From contig JAQSEB010000078.1 of NCBI GenBank assembly GCA_030063045.1, forward strand, positions 936,001-1,000,000: 64,000 nucleotides of DNA, in the 5' to 3' direction. A model generated the notes under the pieces. It ran no database searches. It saw only the letters and a list, made by a program, of their open reading frames with translations, and was not told the origin of the DNA. How positions within the stretch are numbered: position 1 is the first letter of the stretch; the number at the start of each line of letters is the position of its first letter. The DNA comes from Pratylenchus scribneri. Taxonomy: Eukaryota > Nematoda > Chromadorea > Rhabditida > Pratylenchidae. The position numbers were made by a program, and so were the translations under genes. Of this stretch, positions 1 through 24,261 are shown piece by piece.

Positions 1-2452
1 ATGGATAACCTCATTGTTTTTCTCGGATCGAGCCGATGGAATGTTGTTATTGGCATTGGGAATAATGGCCGATGAGAAATCGCCCGAATTTCGGTTATGT
101 CGATTTTTGGGAGCAAATGGTTTTGGATGTGGCGTGTCGTAGCGTTCAAAACGGCCAATTGGCACTTTGTCCTCATCTTCCTCCTCACGTCGATCACCCA
201 CAAAGCAGACACGGGCGCCGCCAACACAGGATTTGCTGGTCCCCCGTTTCATTGGTTGGGCGTCTTTTTGTGGGAGCAAATAGCAAGTCAAAACCTGTAA
301 AAACATTTAAAAATGAAATTTAGTTCTTTTAAACTCATTTATCTTTATTTGTTTTATCTAATTCTAATTTAGAAATTTATTTGTTGACAAATTAGTAGTG
401 AATTATAGTATTAGGCTATAAAAAGTAAAGGCCTTTGTGCCGAGTTTAATTTTTAATGCTTGTGCTTGATTAGACCCTATAAACCACTTAATAACTTCCA
501 ATAGAAGAGAGCTCATCGAGAAGGCATCGATTAATCCAAAAATTGTCTGGGTTTTAAACAAAACCTGCGGTTTAGAAGGGGTTTAATACTCAAACTTTCA
601 ATTTTGATTGACGAAAAACCCCGAAAATCTATAGGTCCCAATAGATTGTCTTCAACTCGATGACGAGCTTTATTGAATGGTGTATTCCAATTTCAAGGAT
701 TTTATATTTTTAAATGCACGAATAAATTTTTAATTAAATATTAAAACACACAAACCTTAATATTCATAATTGGTTCATGCGTTGTGGTGAGCTTTGGAAG
801 AGGTGGTTGGTTGAAAGAGAGCCAAAGAGCGGCCAGCGTTTTGGCCTGGTAGAGCACTGTCAGCGTGTATGGCAAATATTTGAGATTATTGTCGGCAACG
901 TCCAAAACTTGTAAATGCTAAAAAATTATTTAATTAATTTTATTAAATCATTTTTACATTTAATTTGCCAATTTCCATTGGAAGTTCACTCAGCTGGTTA
1001 TGTCGTAATGAGAGAATGCCAAGTGATTGGCAACCGCCAATTGTGGATGGGATTGAATGAAGATTGTTGACATTGACATCGAGGAAGCGAAGACGGCGTA
1101 AATTGCCAAGACTGGCTGGCAATTCCTATAAAGAAAAATAATTATTAGGCAACGGATTTTAGATATCTTTTTAGGTTTTTTCCCTAAAAATTTGTCAAAA
1201 TATTTTTAGTAAAAATATGTGATTTATGGTCTTTTATTGCATTTTTATAACCAGAAAGTGCCAAAATATGTAAGTTCAAAAAATTAATTCAAAAAACAAT
1301 AAATAAATGCTCAAAATTATGTGTTTTTCCCACTAAATCCGATATTAAATATAGGTCAAAATCTACAAATTTTCTCCCTAATAATTGATTTTTTTATAAA
1401 CTTACATTCAGTTGATTTTCGCATAGAATTAAATCGGTCAGTTGGGCACATGAACAAATGGATGGAGTCAGCTCAGTTAAGCAATTTTTGGATGCTTTCA
1501 ACACTTCCAGCCGTTTTAATTGGCCAATTGTGTTTGGCAATTGTCGAATTTGATTTTCGCAAAGGACCAGCTCAACCAACATTTGAAGATCGCCAATGTT
1601 TGAAGGCAATTCATTCAATTGATTTCCACTCAAATCCAAATTTTTGAGTGAGCGGCATCGAAGCAATTCCTCGGGTAATCGGCCAACCATATTGCAGTGG
1701 AGGTCCAGCATTTCCAAACTGGCCATTCCATTCATATCAGCGGGTAATTCGGTCAGGTAATTGTCGCAAAGATCCAACACTTTGAGGCGTTCCAGTCGAA
1801 CAATGGACGGAGGCAGAAAACGCAATTCGCATTGGGCAACATCGAGGAACTGAAAATGAATTCAAATCAAAAATAATTATAATGCAAAATTCACCTGTAA
1901 ATTGCTCAATCTATCGATATCCTGTGGCAATTGAGTGAGTGAATTGTTTGACAAATTCAAACTGGCAAGTTGGGCCAAATTGACAAAAGATTTGGGAAAG
2001 CCGGTGACAATATTTGTGCTAATGTCCAGAATGGCCAAATTCTGGCATAATCCAATCTCTTCTGGGATTTCCACAATTTCTGAAAATTAAAAATTATTTA
2101 AGCTTAAGCATTTATTTTTTTACCATTTTTGCTCAAATTCAATTCTTCCAATGATTGTAAAATTCCAATTTCCGGTGGAATAACTTTGATTTTGTTTTCA
2201 CTGACATCAAGTCGACGAATTTTTGTACATCGGAACAAATCCTTAAATTAAAAATTGTTTTGGTTGACTTATTAAATTTACCGGAGGAAGCTCTTCAATG
2301 GAATTTACATTCAGCAAAAGTTCTTCAATGTGTTTCCTTGATTTGATAATTTCTTTTGGCACTTGTTCCAATCGAAGTTGACTAAAATCCAACTGGTCAA
2401 TGAGGCCACTTTTGCATGCGAACAGTGAAGATGGAATGCAGAAAAATTTCAT
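1..2452 (-). CDS. LET-413/LAP-family leucine-rich-repeat protein, tandem paralogue, 3' part outside window
   Basis: Exons by splice signals and frame: 2452-2282, 2241-2124, 2079-1895, 1849-1406, 1125-958, 917-756, 294-<1; phases all join. The protein starts MKFFCIPSSLFACKSG and carries a run of 23-residue leucine-rich repeats of the LxxLxLxxNxLxxLPxxI type. Then comes the LAP-specific region ([23 protein letters not shown]) and an acidic linker ending RFERYDTPHPKP. The same order and linker motif (QFERKNTPHPKP) occur in the full-length paralogue at 7872-16077. LAP proteins are cortical scaffolds of basolateral epithelia. Any PDZ domains would lie left of base 1, so whether they survive cannot be seen. 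The N-terminus is more diverged than in the second copy and lacks its [16 protein letters not shown] block. Seven exons cover what the other copy splits into eight. Confidence 0.85.
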
Positions 2453-3305
2453 TATGATTCAGCACTTTTTGTGACCACAGACTCGTATGAATAAATAAAA
2501 TGTAGAATTGGCCACAGAGAAGGACACTCCCCAAATTCTTTCGTCTTTTGTCGGCGTTGTAATCTAAAATGATGATTGGGAAAATGAATGGGTGGGTTTT
2601 TAGGGTTTTATTGTTTGGGTCATGGCTCATGGAATAGTTGGAAGGGAAAATGTTAAAATATTTAAGATAAAAAATGGACTATGGATTCATTGAGAGCGGT
2701 GTGGTGATTATAAAAAAAAAGTAAACCTTAACTTACTTTACTATTTTCTTTTTAGTTTTAAATGGAAATTAAAAAAAACGATTGATTTTTTGGGAAAAAG
2801 GAGGTCATCGATTATTGTTGACGCTTATTGATATCGATCAACAGCTGACTGATGGAGGGATGTGGATTGTGGAATGAAAAGTGTGTTTTATTCTCGCTTT
2901 GATATATTTTATTAAGGTTTTTAAGGAGAAGAGAGCGAATTAATTTGACAGAAGAAGTTAACAGAAAATAGCTTTTTCTTGTTTGGTAGAAACCACCAAA
3001 GTTGGTAAAAAAATTAGGAAGCCTCAAAAAATTCATCGATGCGTGAATAATTGGATAAAAGCCGCGCTAAATCCAGATTTGATGGGAAGTCGACAAATAT
3101 AATTAAGAGATAAGATAGTTAATTATAAAATATGGATCGATAATAGCATATTTTCGTTTCTTGATATTTGTACTCCCGCGTAAAAGTTGATTGTTGAGTA
3201 CAAACATAAAAGAAAGGAAGAGCGATCGGATTTGTGGAATTAAGAAGTGTCCGGAGAAAAGAACACCGCGTTGTTTGTATTTATTGCAGTCCTTGACCGG
3301 TCTTA
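2453..3305. other. Intergenic, upstream of the LET-413-like gene
   Basis: AT-rich sequence with no convincing exon on either strand. It presumably contains the promoter and 5' UTR of the minus-strand LRR gene. The right end (about 3190-3305) is unique sequence bordering the transposon. Confidence 0.4.
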
Positions 3306-3339
3306 CCCTGCGTTCACAATGGCGCGTTTTGCCGCCGCG

Positions 3340-3640
3340 GCTAAACGCTTTGGTGTTCACAATGGCGCGTTTTGTCGCCGCGGCAAAACGCGCCGCGGCA
3401 AAACGCGCCACAAAAATCGCGTTCATTGTGAACACCCACGCGATTTGACAAAGCGGCAAAACGCGCCGCGGCAAAACGCGCCACAAAAATCGCGTTCATT
3501 GTGAACACCCACGCGATTTGACAAAGCGGCAAAACGCGCCGCGGCAAAACGCGCCATAAAAATCGCGTTCATTGTGAACACCCACGCGATTTGACAAAGC
3601 GGCAAAACGCGCCAAAATTTTAAAAATCGCCCATCTGTTC
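3340..3640. repeat. GC-rich tandem array in left arm of the TIR element
   Basis: Roughly 70-80 bp units built from alternating AACGCGCC and GGCAAAACGCG blocks, ending in a segment reading ATCGCGTTCATTGTGAACAC, which itself contains the palindrome GTTCACAATGAAC. At least three near-identical units occur. Confidence 0.75.
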
Positions 3641-3933
3641 ACAATGACGCGTTTTTGGGCGCGTTTTGTCGCGGCGGCAAAACGCGACCAGTTCAAAAAA
3701 TTTGATTTTCTGGCGCGTTTTTTCTCCCAAAAAGCTAGACTAGACATTTTTAAAAATATTTAAAAAATATTTAACAATTTTATAAAATTTTCAAATCGAT
3801 CCTATCCTATGTAAAAAACTCTGCTCTTTTCAATGATATAAAAATTAATTTATTTGGATTAAGGAAAAATTATATAAGGGTGAAATGTAAAAATTTATGA
3901 TATGATGAAAAATCAATGATTCCAAATCAAGTG

Positions 3934-4477
3934 AAATTATATATCAATCGATGCGCCTTGATGCGGGGATTCTGAATCTGTCATCAATTTTGCATAAAAC
4001 TCGAAAATAGAAAAGTTATGACCAGTTTAGTCAAGTACATTTTTTAGACATTTTTGCCAAATTTAGATGGCCATAACTTTTTTAGTTTTTGGTTTTATGC
4101 AAAACCAATACCAGATTCGTAATCAGCAGATTGGGGCACGTCGAATCAACTATAATATGACTGGAAAAACCTCAAATTTTTTTTCGAATTCCAATCCAAT
4201 AGGGGGAACCTTCACTTTTGCAAATATTTTTTTAAATTTTTTATTCTAGGTCAAATTATACTTCATTCGACGCGCCTGATTGTGCTGATCACGAATCTGG
4301 TATTAGTTTCGCATAAAACAAAAAACTAAAAAAGTTATGGCCATTTAAATTTGGCAAAAATGTATAAAAAATGTACTTGACTAAACTTGTCATAACTTTT
4401 CTATTTTTGAGTTTTATGCAAAATTGATGACAGATTCAGAATCCCCGCATCAAGGCGCATCGATTGATATATAATTT
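3934..4477. repeat. Nested ~0.54 kb palindrome inside the TIR element
   Basis: Two arms of about 200 bp (3934-4145 and 4263-4477) are inverted copies. The outermost ~45 bases (3934-3980 against 4431-4477) look perfect. The arms include the shared stretches GCATCGATTGATATATAA and GTTATGGCCAT. It looks like an independent MITE that inserted into, or was captured by, the larger element. Confidence 0.65.
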
Positions 4478-4909
4478 TATCGAAAACAAATTTTCTAAAT
4501 TTTTTGGTGGGATATTTCGAGATTTTTCCCCTTTGGGACATTTTGAGATGGGACATTATGATTATGAGACGCGACCAATCGTGGTAGTGCCCATTTTTCT
4601 GCATCGAATAAGCTCGCTATAAAGAAATAATTATTAAATTTTAAAATTTTATATAGAAATCTATCTCGTACCCTAATATATTCCATAAATAGTTTAATCC
4701 TCTTTATAAAAATTAGATTCTTATATCATTGAAAAGAGGAAATTTTTCTGTACCAGAAATGGGTTAATTTAAATTTTTATTAAATTCTTAAAATTTAAAA
4801 ATAATTTTTAGAAATATCACTTCTAATTTCTCTCATTGAAAGAATCTCAAAAGGACCATTCATCCATTATTTTCCCGCAAACGCTCCACGATTTTCCTTT
4901 TTATAATAA

Positions 4910-5250
4910 AACGCGTTCATTGTGAACACCAAAGCGGCAAAACGCTTGGCGAGTTCTCATTGTGAACACCTACGCGATTTTTTGGAAGACGCGGCGCGTT
5001 TTGCCGCTCAGCGAGTACAAAAATCGCGCCCATTGTGAACACCTACGCGATTTTTTGGAAGACGCGGCGCGTTTTGCCGCCCAGCGAATACAAAAATCGC
5101 GCCCATTGTGAACACCTACGCGATTTTTTGGAAGACGCGGCGCGTTTTGCCGCCCAGCGAGTACAAAAATCGCGCCCATTGTGAACACCTACGCGATTTT
5201 TTGTAAAACGCGCGCGTTTTGCCGCGGCGGCAAAACGCGCCATTGTGAAC
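4910..5250. repeat. Tandem array in right arm of the TIR element
   Basis: Three to four copies of a unit of about 72-75 bp containing CACCTACGCGATTTTTTGGA, GACGCGGCGCGTTTTGCCGC and AAATCGCGCCCATTGTGAAC. It is related to the left-arm array but distinct in sequence, so each arm has been homogenised separately. Confidence 0.75.
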
Positions 5251-5259
5251 GTAGGGTTA

Positions 5260-7031
5260 GTCACCAGCGAATGTGTTCTTTGTCGGCAAAATAAAACAAT
5301 GAAAAATGATGAAGAAAAGAGTTAAGGAAGAACTACGCTGGATTTAAAAAAGAAAAGGTAAAAACACTGAGGGGGAATCGAACTTTGGCCTATGGGAAGA
5401 ACAGTCGTGGATGAAAAACTTAAAACAGGTATTCTTAATTCTTTTGATGATTGATTTATGCTCTTAAAATTAAAGGATTTTTGTTCGGGTAGAAGATTTT
5501 AAATTAAGATGAGAAAGTGGTGGTTTTTTGAAGTTCACTTCATAGTCCAGCAGATTTATATCCTTTGTTTTGGATTATAAATTTCTGGTTCGGAAGTGAA
5601 TAAAAATGAAGAAGAGTAATAAAGTTGTGGCCCTAACAGACATATGTGCGCTGGGCGATGACCGATGGGGATGTTGTTTATTGGTCACATTCTCGAATCT
5701 CGAGTAAAATGGGAGAGAAGGGAATGGCCGCAGCAGCAGAAGGACGAACGGCCATCGCGGGGCTGCGGGAAATATGCTAGAATGGAAGGGGGAATGCGCC
5801 AATATTGGTGCGGAAAATTTTCGCAGGGAACAGAGGGGGGGGGGGGGGGGGGGGTCATCGATCGATACGAGGGAATAGTGGATATGGCCGAATGGCCATA
5901 TGAATTGACAGTCATTGTCCATTCATAAACAAAAATGCGCAAGAATGGGCGTTCTATTCATATTTTCATATGAAAGAGGGACGAAAATCCTCTCTTTTGT
6001 GGTTTATTTTCTATTGGCCACTACAAGAAGGATAATGGATATTCCATATATTATTTTGGAATGGCCGCCTATATGGCGGAAAAGGAAGAAGAAGAGGAGG
6101 ATGCGTTCGTCCCCCGAAGGGACTAAAAACAGTCCAATCGTCACAAAAATATAGGGGGGAAAAGGTAGAGGCAAGAATGAGAGACATTGGCTCTCTGCCA
6201 CCATAGCAACTAGACCCTCCTTACATTGGCCTTCTCCCCCGCGGGGCAGGCTTTTACAATGCATTTGAAAGGTAGGAAGAAGAGGAAAAAATCAAGGCCA
6301 CAGTTAGGGGATGGGAGGCGGTGATTTGCTGGTGGACTGTGAGAGGAATTGAATAGGGGAAATGCAGATATATCGAAGGACCGTGCTATGCTAGGATGGG
6401 TAGGAAGAGGAGGTCGGCGCAAGCAGAAGCGGGATAGTAGCGAATGGCTCATCGACCCAGGGTCGATCGATGGATTGTATTGGGGGAGAATGGTTGGAAA
6501 AGTAAAAAAGGCCGTCAACTACAGAAAAGCAGTGAAGGCCGGCAGAAAAATGTAATGCAGCGGAAAGAATTTTTGAGGGAATTGGGAGAGGATGTTTTCG
6601 ACAGCAACCAACAGAAAAGAGGAGGACGAGGATCGGTGAGGGCGCCGATATTTTTATTTGAATGAGTCAGCAATGAGTCGGTGACTCTAAAACCCTCAGA
6701 CAGAAATTCTCGGGGGTGGTCGCCCACATTTTCCAATGCTTTTGGCTATCCAGCCACGAAATTATTATTTACTACTATCTTGAATTGGATGGTGAAATAT
6801 TTGCATTTTATAATACTCTCATTAAGTTAATCAAAACAAATTGATTTAGTTATAATATAGCTGAATAAATTTTGAAAATTTTTGATCCAAGGGCGGACCC
6901 TTCGCTTTTTTAAAATTTTTTGGAATTATTTTCTTCCGATTTGATTTCCATTTTTATATATTTTACTACAAATTTCTAGACGAATTTAAAAAAAAACAAG
7001 GTCCGAAACCCGCTAGTGTACCGTATTTTAA
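5260..7031. other. Gene-poor interval, purine-rich on plus strand
   Basis: No supported gene. 5640-6660 is strongly GA-biased on the plus strand (CT-rich on the minus strand) and includes a run of 20 G at 5835-5854. Around 6880-7015 lies a diverged copy of a dispersed sequence with a tRNA B-box-like core; another possible fragment is near 5365-5400. Confidence 0.45.
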
Positions 7032-7274
7032 TTAGGTGGATAAGGGAATGCAAACCTTCAATTCAGCTAATTGCAAATAAAATTGTCGGTGTGAACATTG
7101 AGGATATTTGACACCGGCGATATATTTTTGGCCGTGTCTGGCATCGTGGATTAGAGATTGAATTGGCCAGGAATGGTGATAGGTCACATGGGTGGCACAA
7201 CATCGCACAATAAACCAGAAAGGTTGTGCCGATTGTCGAGAATTTCTGCCGTTGGTTGCCTGGACACCGGACAT
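7032..7274 (-). CDS. Possible single coding exon of unknown protein
   Basis: An open frame of 80 codons starting MSGVQATNGRNSRQSAQPFW with reasonable codon use. Near its 3' end a possible donor follows GAATTGAAG, so this could be the first exon of a gene whose later exons I could not find between here and the LRR gene. No domain is recognised. It may also be a chance open frame. Confidence 0.3.
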   Translation of the reverse strand: MSGVQATNGRNSRQSAQPFWFIVRCCATHVTYHHSWPIQSLIHDARHGQKYIAGVKYPQCSHRQFYLQLAELKVCIPLST

Positions 7275-7871
7275 TGTTTTTAGTGCAGAAAATATTGTTT
7301 GATAAAATGAACGGATTTGGCTAATTAATAATATTTAAATAAATAAGCAAATATTTCTTATTATTTATTCTATTTATTTTTCCACCAAAATCATAAATAA
7401 TTCTTTATGCAAAATTTTATGTAAAAATATTTGTACAAATCCAAAAGGAAATCAAAAAAATGGAATGAAATAAAAATGAGTATTCGAAGAATGGGGGAAA
7501 GGATAAATAATATTTTAGTTTTTAGCAGCACCAGGAGAGAGCATTTTATTAGTGAAGAAGCAGGAACAATTTGAAAAAGGAGTAATGCCCTTTTGTTTTG
7601 TAAAATTATTTTGGGCTTGGCAAAACAATAAAATTGAATTTAGGGAACAATGCAACAAAAAAGGGAAAATATATAATATCAATGGAAAAGATAAAATTCT
7701 GAATAAATGATTGGAGTTTATGCACTTTTTTGGTTTTAAGGAATGATTGTAATGGAAATTTGGTTGGAAATTAGAGAAAATTAAGTGATTTTTGGTGGAT
7801 GGGTGGACTCTCAAAATTGATGCTGAATTTGAATGGATCTTTGATTTAATGGAAGTTGGCAATAAAGCATT
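7275..7871. other. Intergenic, downstream of let-413
   Basis: AT-rich. It probably includes the 3' UTR of the minus-strand let-413 gene. No exon, RNA gene or clear repeat seen. Confidence 0.4.
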
Positions 7872-21742
<13,871 letters not shown>

Positions 21743-22667
21743 TTACTGCGAACCTTCGGGAGCCGCCAATGGATTCTTCAACACCTAAAAATTGAGGAGG
21801 AAATTTAGTTATTAATTTTGTTGAACACAAACCAAGATGACACTGTCGCCGCGGAGAAACAATTTTGGAATGAAGCGGTCACGGGCCACCGGTTTCGACT
21901 TCTTCTTGCCTTTCCCCTTCTTCGGCTGCTCAGTCCACATTTCTTTGACATCCTCCAAAACCATGTTGCAATGACTAAAAATAATTGTTAATAATTTAAG
22001 GATAGTTATTTAAAAGTTTATCCTTTATTCACAAACCATATACCAAAATTGGATATAGCTGGTCAAGACGCATTGAATGGTATATAATTTGTCATAGTTT
22101 GGTCAACAAATAAAGGGTATTAAACGGGTTAAACCATTTTGGTTTGGTCAACAATTAAAGAGTATTAAACGGTTTAAACCATTTTGGTTTGGTCAACAAT
22201 TAAAGGGTATTAAACGGTTTAAACCAACTTTGGTGTAATCGTTTAAAACTAATTTAGAATTGGTTAAACCCAAACCAAAACATAATCAAATGATTAATTT
22301 TGTCATATCGAGATTTAATGATTATATTTAAAGTTTGGATATCTGAGTTCTGATTCTGAGATAAACTCCTGAACCGTTATAATATTTTTGCCAAATTTAA
22401 TATTTCCCATAATTTTAATAATTAAAAAGAAACCGATCGAATGCTTTGATGCGCCCAAGGAGCTTCTTGTTGTTACGGCAATTGATCAGGACTTGGGCAT
22501 GATTGCGCACGGAATGGGTGAGCACCGACAGTGGACCGATGTTGAATTCCTCTTGCTCTTTGATGGCCAATTCCTCCTGAATTGATTTTTGGAATAATTA
22601 AATAAATTTAAATGTGAATAATTCAAGTAACCTGTGACATTTCGCTGCGCGGCTTGACAGTTGCCAT
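21743..22667 (-). CDS. snr-4: Small nuclear ribonucleoprotein Sm D2
   Basis: Exons 22667-22632, 22576-22434, 21974-21833, 21784-21743 give 120 residues, the usual SmD2 length. Diagnostic stretches: [35 protein letters not shown] (Sm1) and [17 protein letters not shown] (Sm2), with the basic [10 protein letters not shown] insert between them. SmD2 is one of seven Sm proteins ringing U1, U2, U4 and U5 snRNAs in the spliceosome. The second intron (21975-22433) carries an expanded copy of the dispersed MITE. Next minus-strand neighbour upstream is the unrecognised gene at 23022-24096. Confidence 0.95.
22010..22385 (+). repeat. Dispersed MITE copy with internal triplication
   Basis: The unit GGTTTGGTCAACAATTAAAG...GTATTAAACGG is present three times in tandem (about 22100, 22143 and 22187), making this copy longer than others. 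It lies in an snr-4 intron. Confidence 0.7.
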
Positions 22668-23021
22668 TTTTTTTTGATATTTTCAAGAATGCAAATTTGT
22701 TAATTTGTTTGTATTACTAAAAATTGCTTTATAATAAAAATGTGTTTAAAAATTAAAATAAATATATTAAAATTGTCATAGAACAATTTTGTGTGTGTTT
22801 TCGAATAAATTATAGGAGAAATTACGTTTATTTATCAATTAATTAGGGTGGAATGGAGATCATAGATCAAATTCAAATGGGATGGGCATAAAATGCTGAC
22901 CAGCGCACAAAAATAATTTAAATTAACATTAACACATTTAAATGAAGTGAAGGATGGCACAAAACAACAATATAATTACGGGGATAATGATGGACAAAAT
23001 CATCTCTTTGTGCTTCTTCTT
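22668..23021. other. Short intergenic spacer
   Basis: About 350 bp of AT-rich DNA between snr-4 and the next minus-strand gene. It probably contains the 3' UTR of the upstream gene and the snr-4 promoter. Confidence 0.4.
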
Positions 23022-24096
23022 CTAATCGAGGCTAATCCCAGCGGCCACCACCATCGTTTCTTCCTCATCCTTGCTGCGATATTGGCTTTCGTTGATTTTC
23101 TGAGTCTGAATGGACAAGTCGGTAAAAGTGGCACGGATCTGAAGCAACATGGCAATTTTGGTCTCGGCCTCTCCGATAAGATTCTTCAATTTGGTCAATG
23201 CCGCCTATAAAATTAAAATTATTATCTTATGGTTTTTGGGCCATCTTAAGGTTTTTTAGTACATCTTAATTTTGAACCATGGTTCTTTGGACCAACCCAA
23301 GGTTCTTTGGACCATCTTAAGGTTTTTGGGCCATCTCAAGGTTTTTCGCGCCACCTTAAGGCTAGGCTTTTGGACCATTTCAAGGTTCTTTGGACCATCT
23401 TAAGGCTCTTTGGACCATCTTAAGGTTCTTTGGACCATCTCAAGGTTTTTCGCGCCACCTTAAGGCTTTTTGGACCATCTCAAGGTTTTTTGGACCATCT
23501 CAAGGTTTTCGCGCCACCTTAAGGTTTTTGGGCCATCTCAAGTTGGGCCACCTTAAGGTTTTTTGGACCGTCTCAAGGTTCTTTGAACCATCTTAAGGTT
23601 TGATAGCCAATTCTTATAATCTTCTTAAGTCTTTAGCTTTTAACATTTAAATAGGAATTAATTAATTAATCAAAAAGATACGTTGAATTGATAGCGATTT
23701 TTGCACTGTGTATGGAATTGTTGAGCTGTCAGCTTCAGGCCCATGTACAAATTGATCAAATCCGCCACCAACTTTTTGGTCTTCTTGTATTGAAGGAAGT
23801 TAATGCTCAGGCATGCTTCCAATTCGTGGGATAACTGAATTGTGTACAAAAAATTATAAATTTTTAAATTAAATAACCTCAATCAGACGATAAGTAATCG
23901 AATCATCCTCTGCCTCATCAACAATCTCGACAGCAGGGGGCGCTTCCAGGGCTACCGGCGGCGGCGGCACTTCCTCCATTGGCACTGGCGGTGCGACCTC
24001 GATCGGATTTTCGGCCTCTCCTCCAACAACCTCAGCAGCGGGGGCTCCTGCATCCACTTCCATTTGCTGTATTGGCGCGTTTTGAATGTCGGACAT
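23022..24096 (-). CDS. Unrecognised helical protein with acidic proline-rich N-terminus
   Basis: Exons 24096-23878, 23834-23682, 23204-23022; all junctions phase 0; 184 residues. Residues 1-70 are acidic and Pro/Ala/Val-rich (PPVPMEEVPPPP). Residues ~74-175 look helical and possibly coiled-coil, with blocks such as QYKKTKKLVADLINLYMGLK and ALTKLKNLIGEAETKIAMLL. It ends MVVAAGISLD. I recognise no family. The size and helical pattern would suit a small subunit of a larger complex, but this is a guess. Its second intron carries a ~20-bp minisatellite. It is divergent from the KICS2-like gene, with 165 bp between start codons, so a shared promoter region is likely. Confidence 0.75.
23228..23605. 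repeat. ~20-bp minisatellite, GGACCATCTTAAGGTTTTT type
   Basis: About 18 imperfect copies of a unit reading GGACCATCTYAAGGTTYTTT. A variant CGCGCCACCTTAAGG recurs three times, showing a higher-order repeat. It fills the second intron of the unrecognised gene. Confidence 0.85.
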
Positions 24097-24261
24097 TTAT
24101 TTTGGCTATTTTAAGCTTCTCTAAAATAATAATTTTGTACATTTTATGCCAAAAGTGTAGATTTTTAGTGGGCAGTGACATTAGATCTTATTGAGTGAAG
24201 GTGGAATGAAGGTAGCTAAGTTTCCAATTTTTTTAAAGAAAGTTTTGATTAAATCCCAAAA

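Larger units (their letters stand above)
3306..5256. mobile_element. Non-autonomous TIR/fold-back DNA transposon, 1.95 kb, TTA target duplication
   Basis: The element begins CCCTGCGTTCACAATGGCGC and ends with the inverse complement of CCCTACGTTCACAATGGCGC. The two ends match over about 36 bases with one mismatch. It is flanked by TTA at 3303-3305 and 5257-5259. Inside each end are direct tandem arrays of GC-rich units (3340-3690 and 4910-5250). The middle is AT-rich and holds its own palindrome. There is no transposase reading frame; open frames in the arrays are repeat translations. The 3-bp TWA duplication suggests a PIF/Harbinger-type mobiliser, by inference only. Confidence 0.8.

Noticed and set aside
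3103..3747. Open frames on both strands rich in RFAARFAA-like residues
   Set aside because: They are translations of the GC-rich tandem repeats in the transposon arms; all frames stay open because the unit lacks stops.
4970..5264. Overlapping open frames with repeated RCSQWARFLYS-type units
   Set aside because: Same cause, right arm of the transposon; no start context or splice support.
5575..6736. Several open frames of 70-115 codons on both strands
   Set aside because: Base-skewed, low-complexity DNA with homopolymer runs; peptides have biased composition and no domain.
23228..23605. CRISPR-like regular repeat array
   Set aside because: Direct imperfect units without spacers, inside an intron of a eukaryotic gene.
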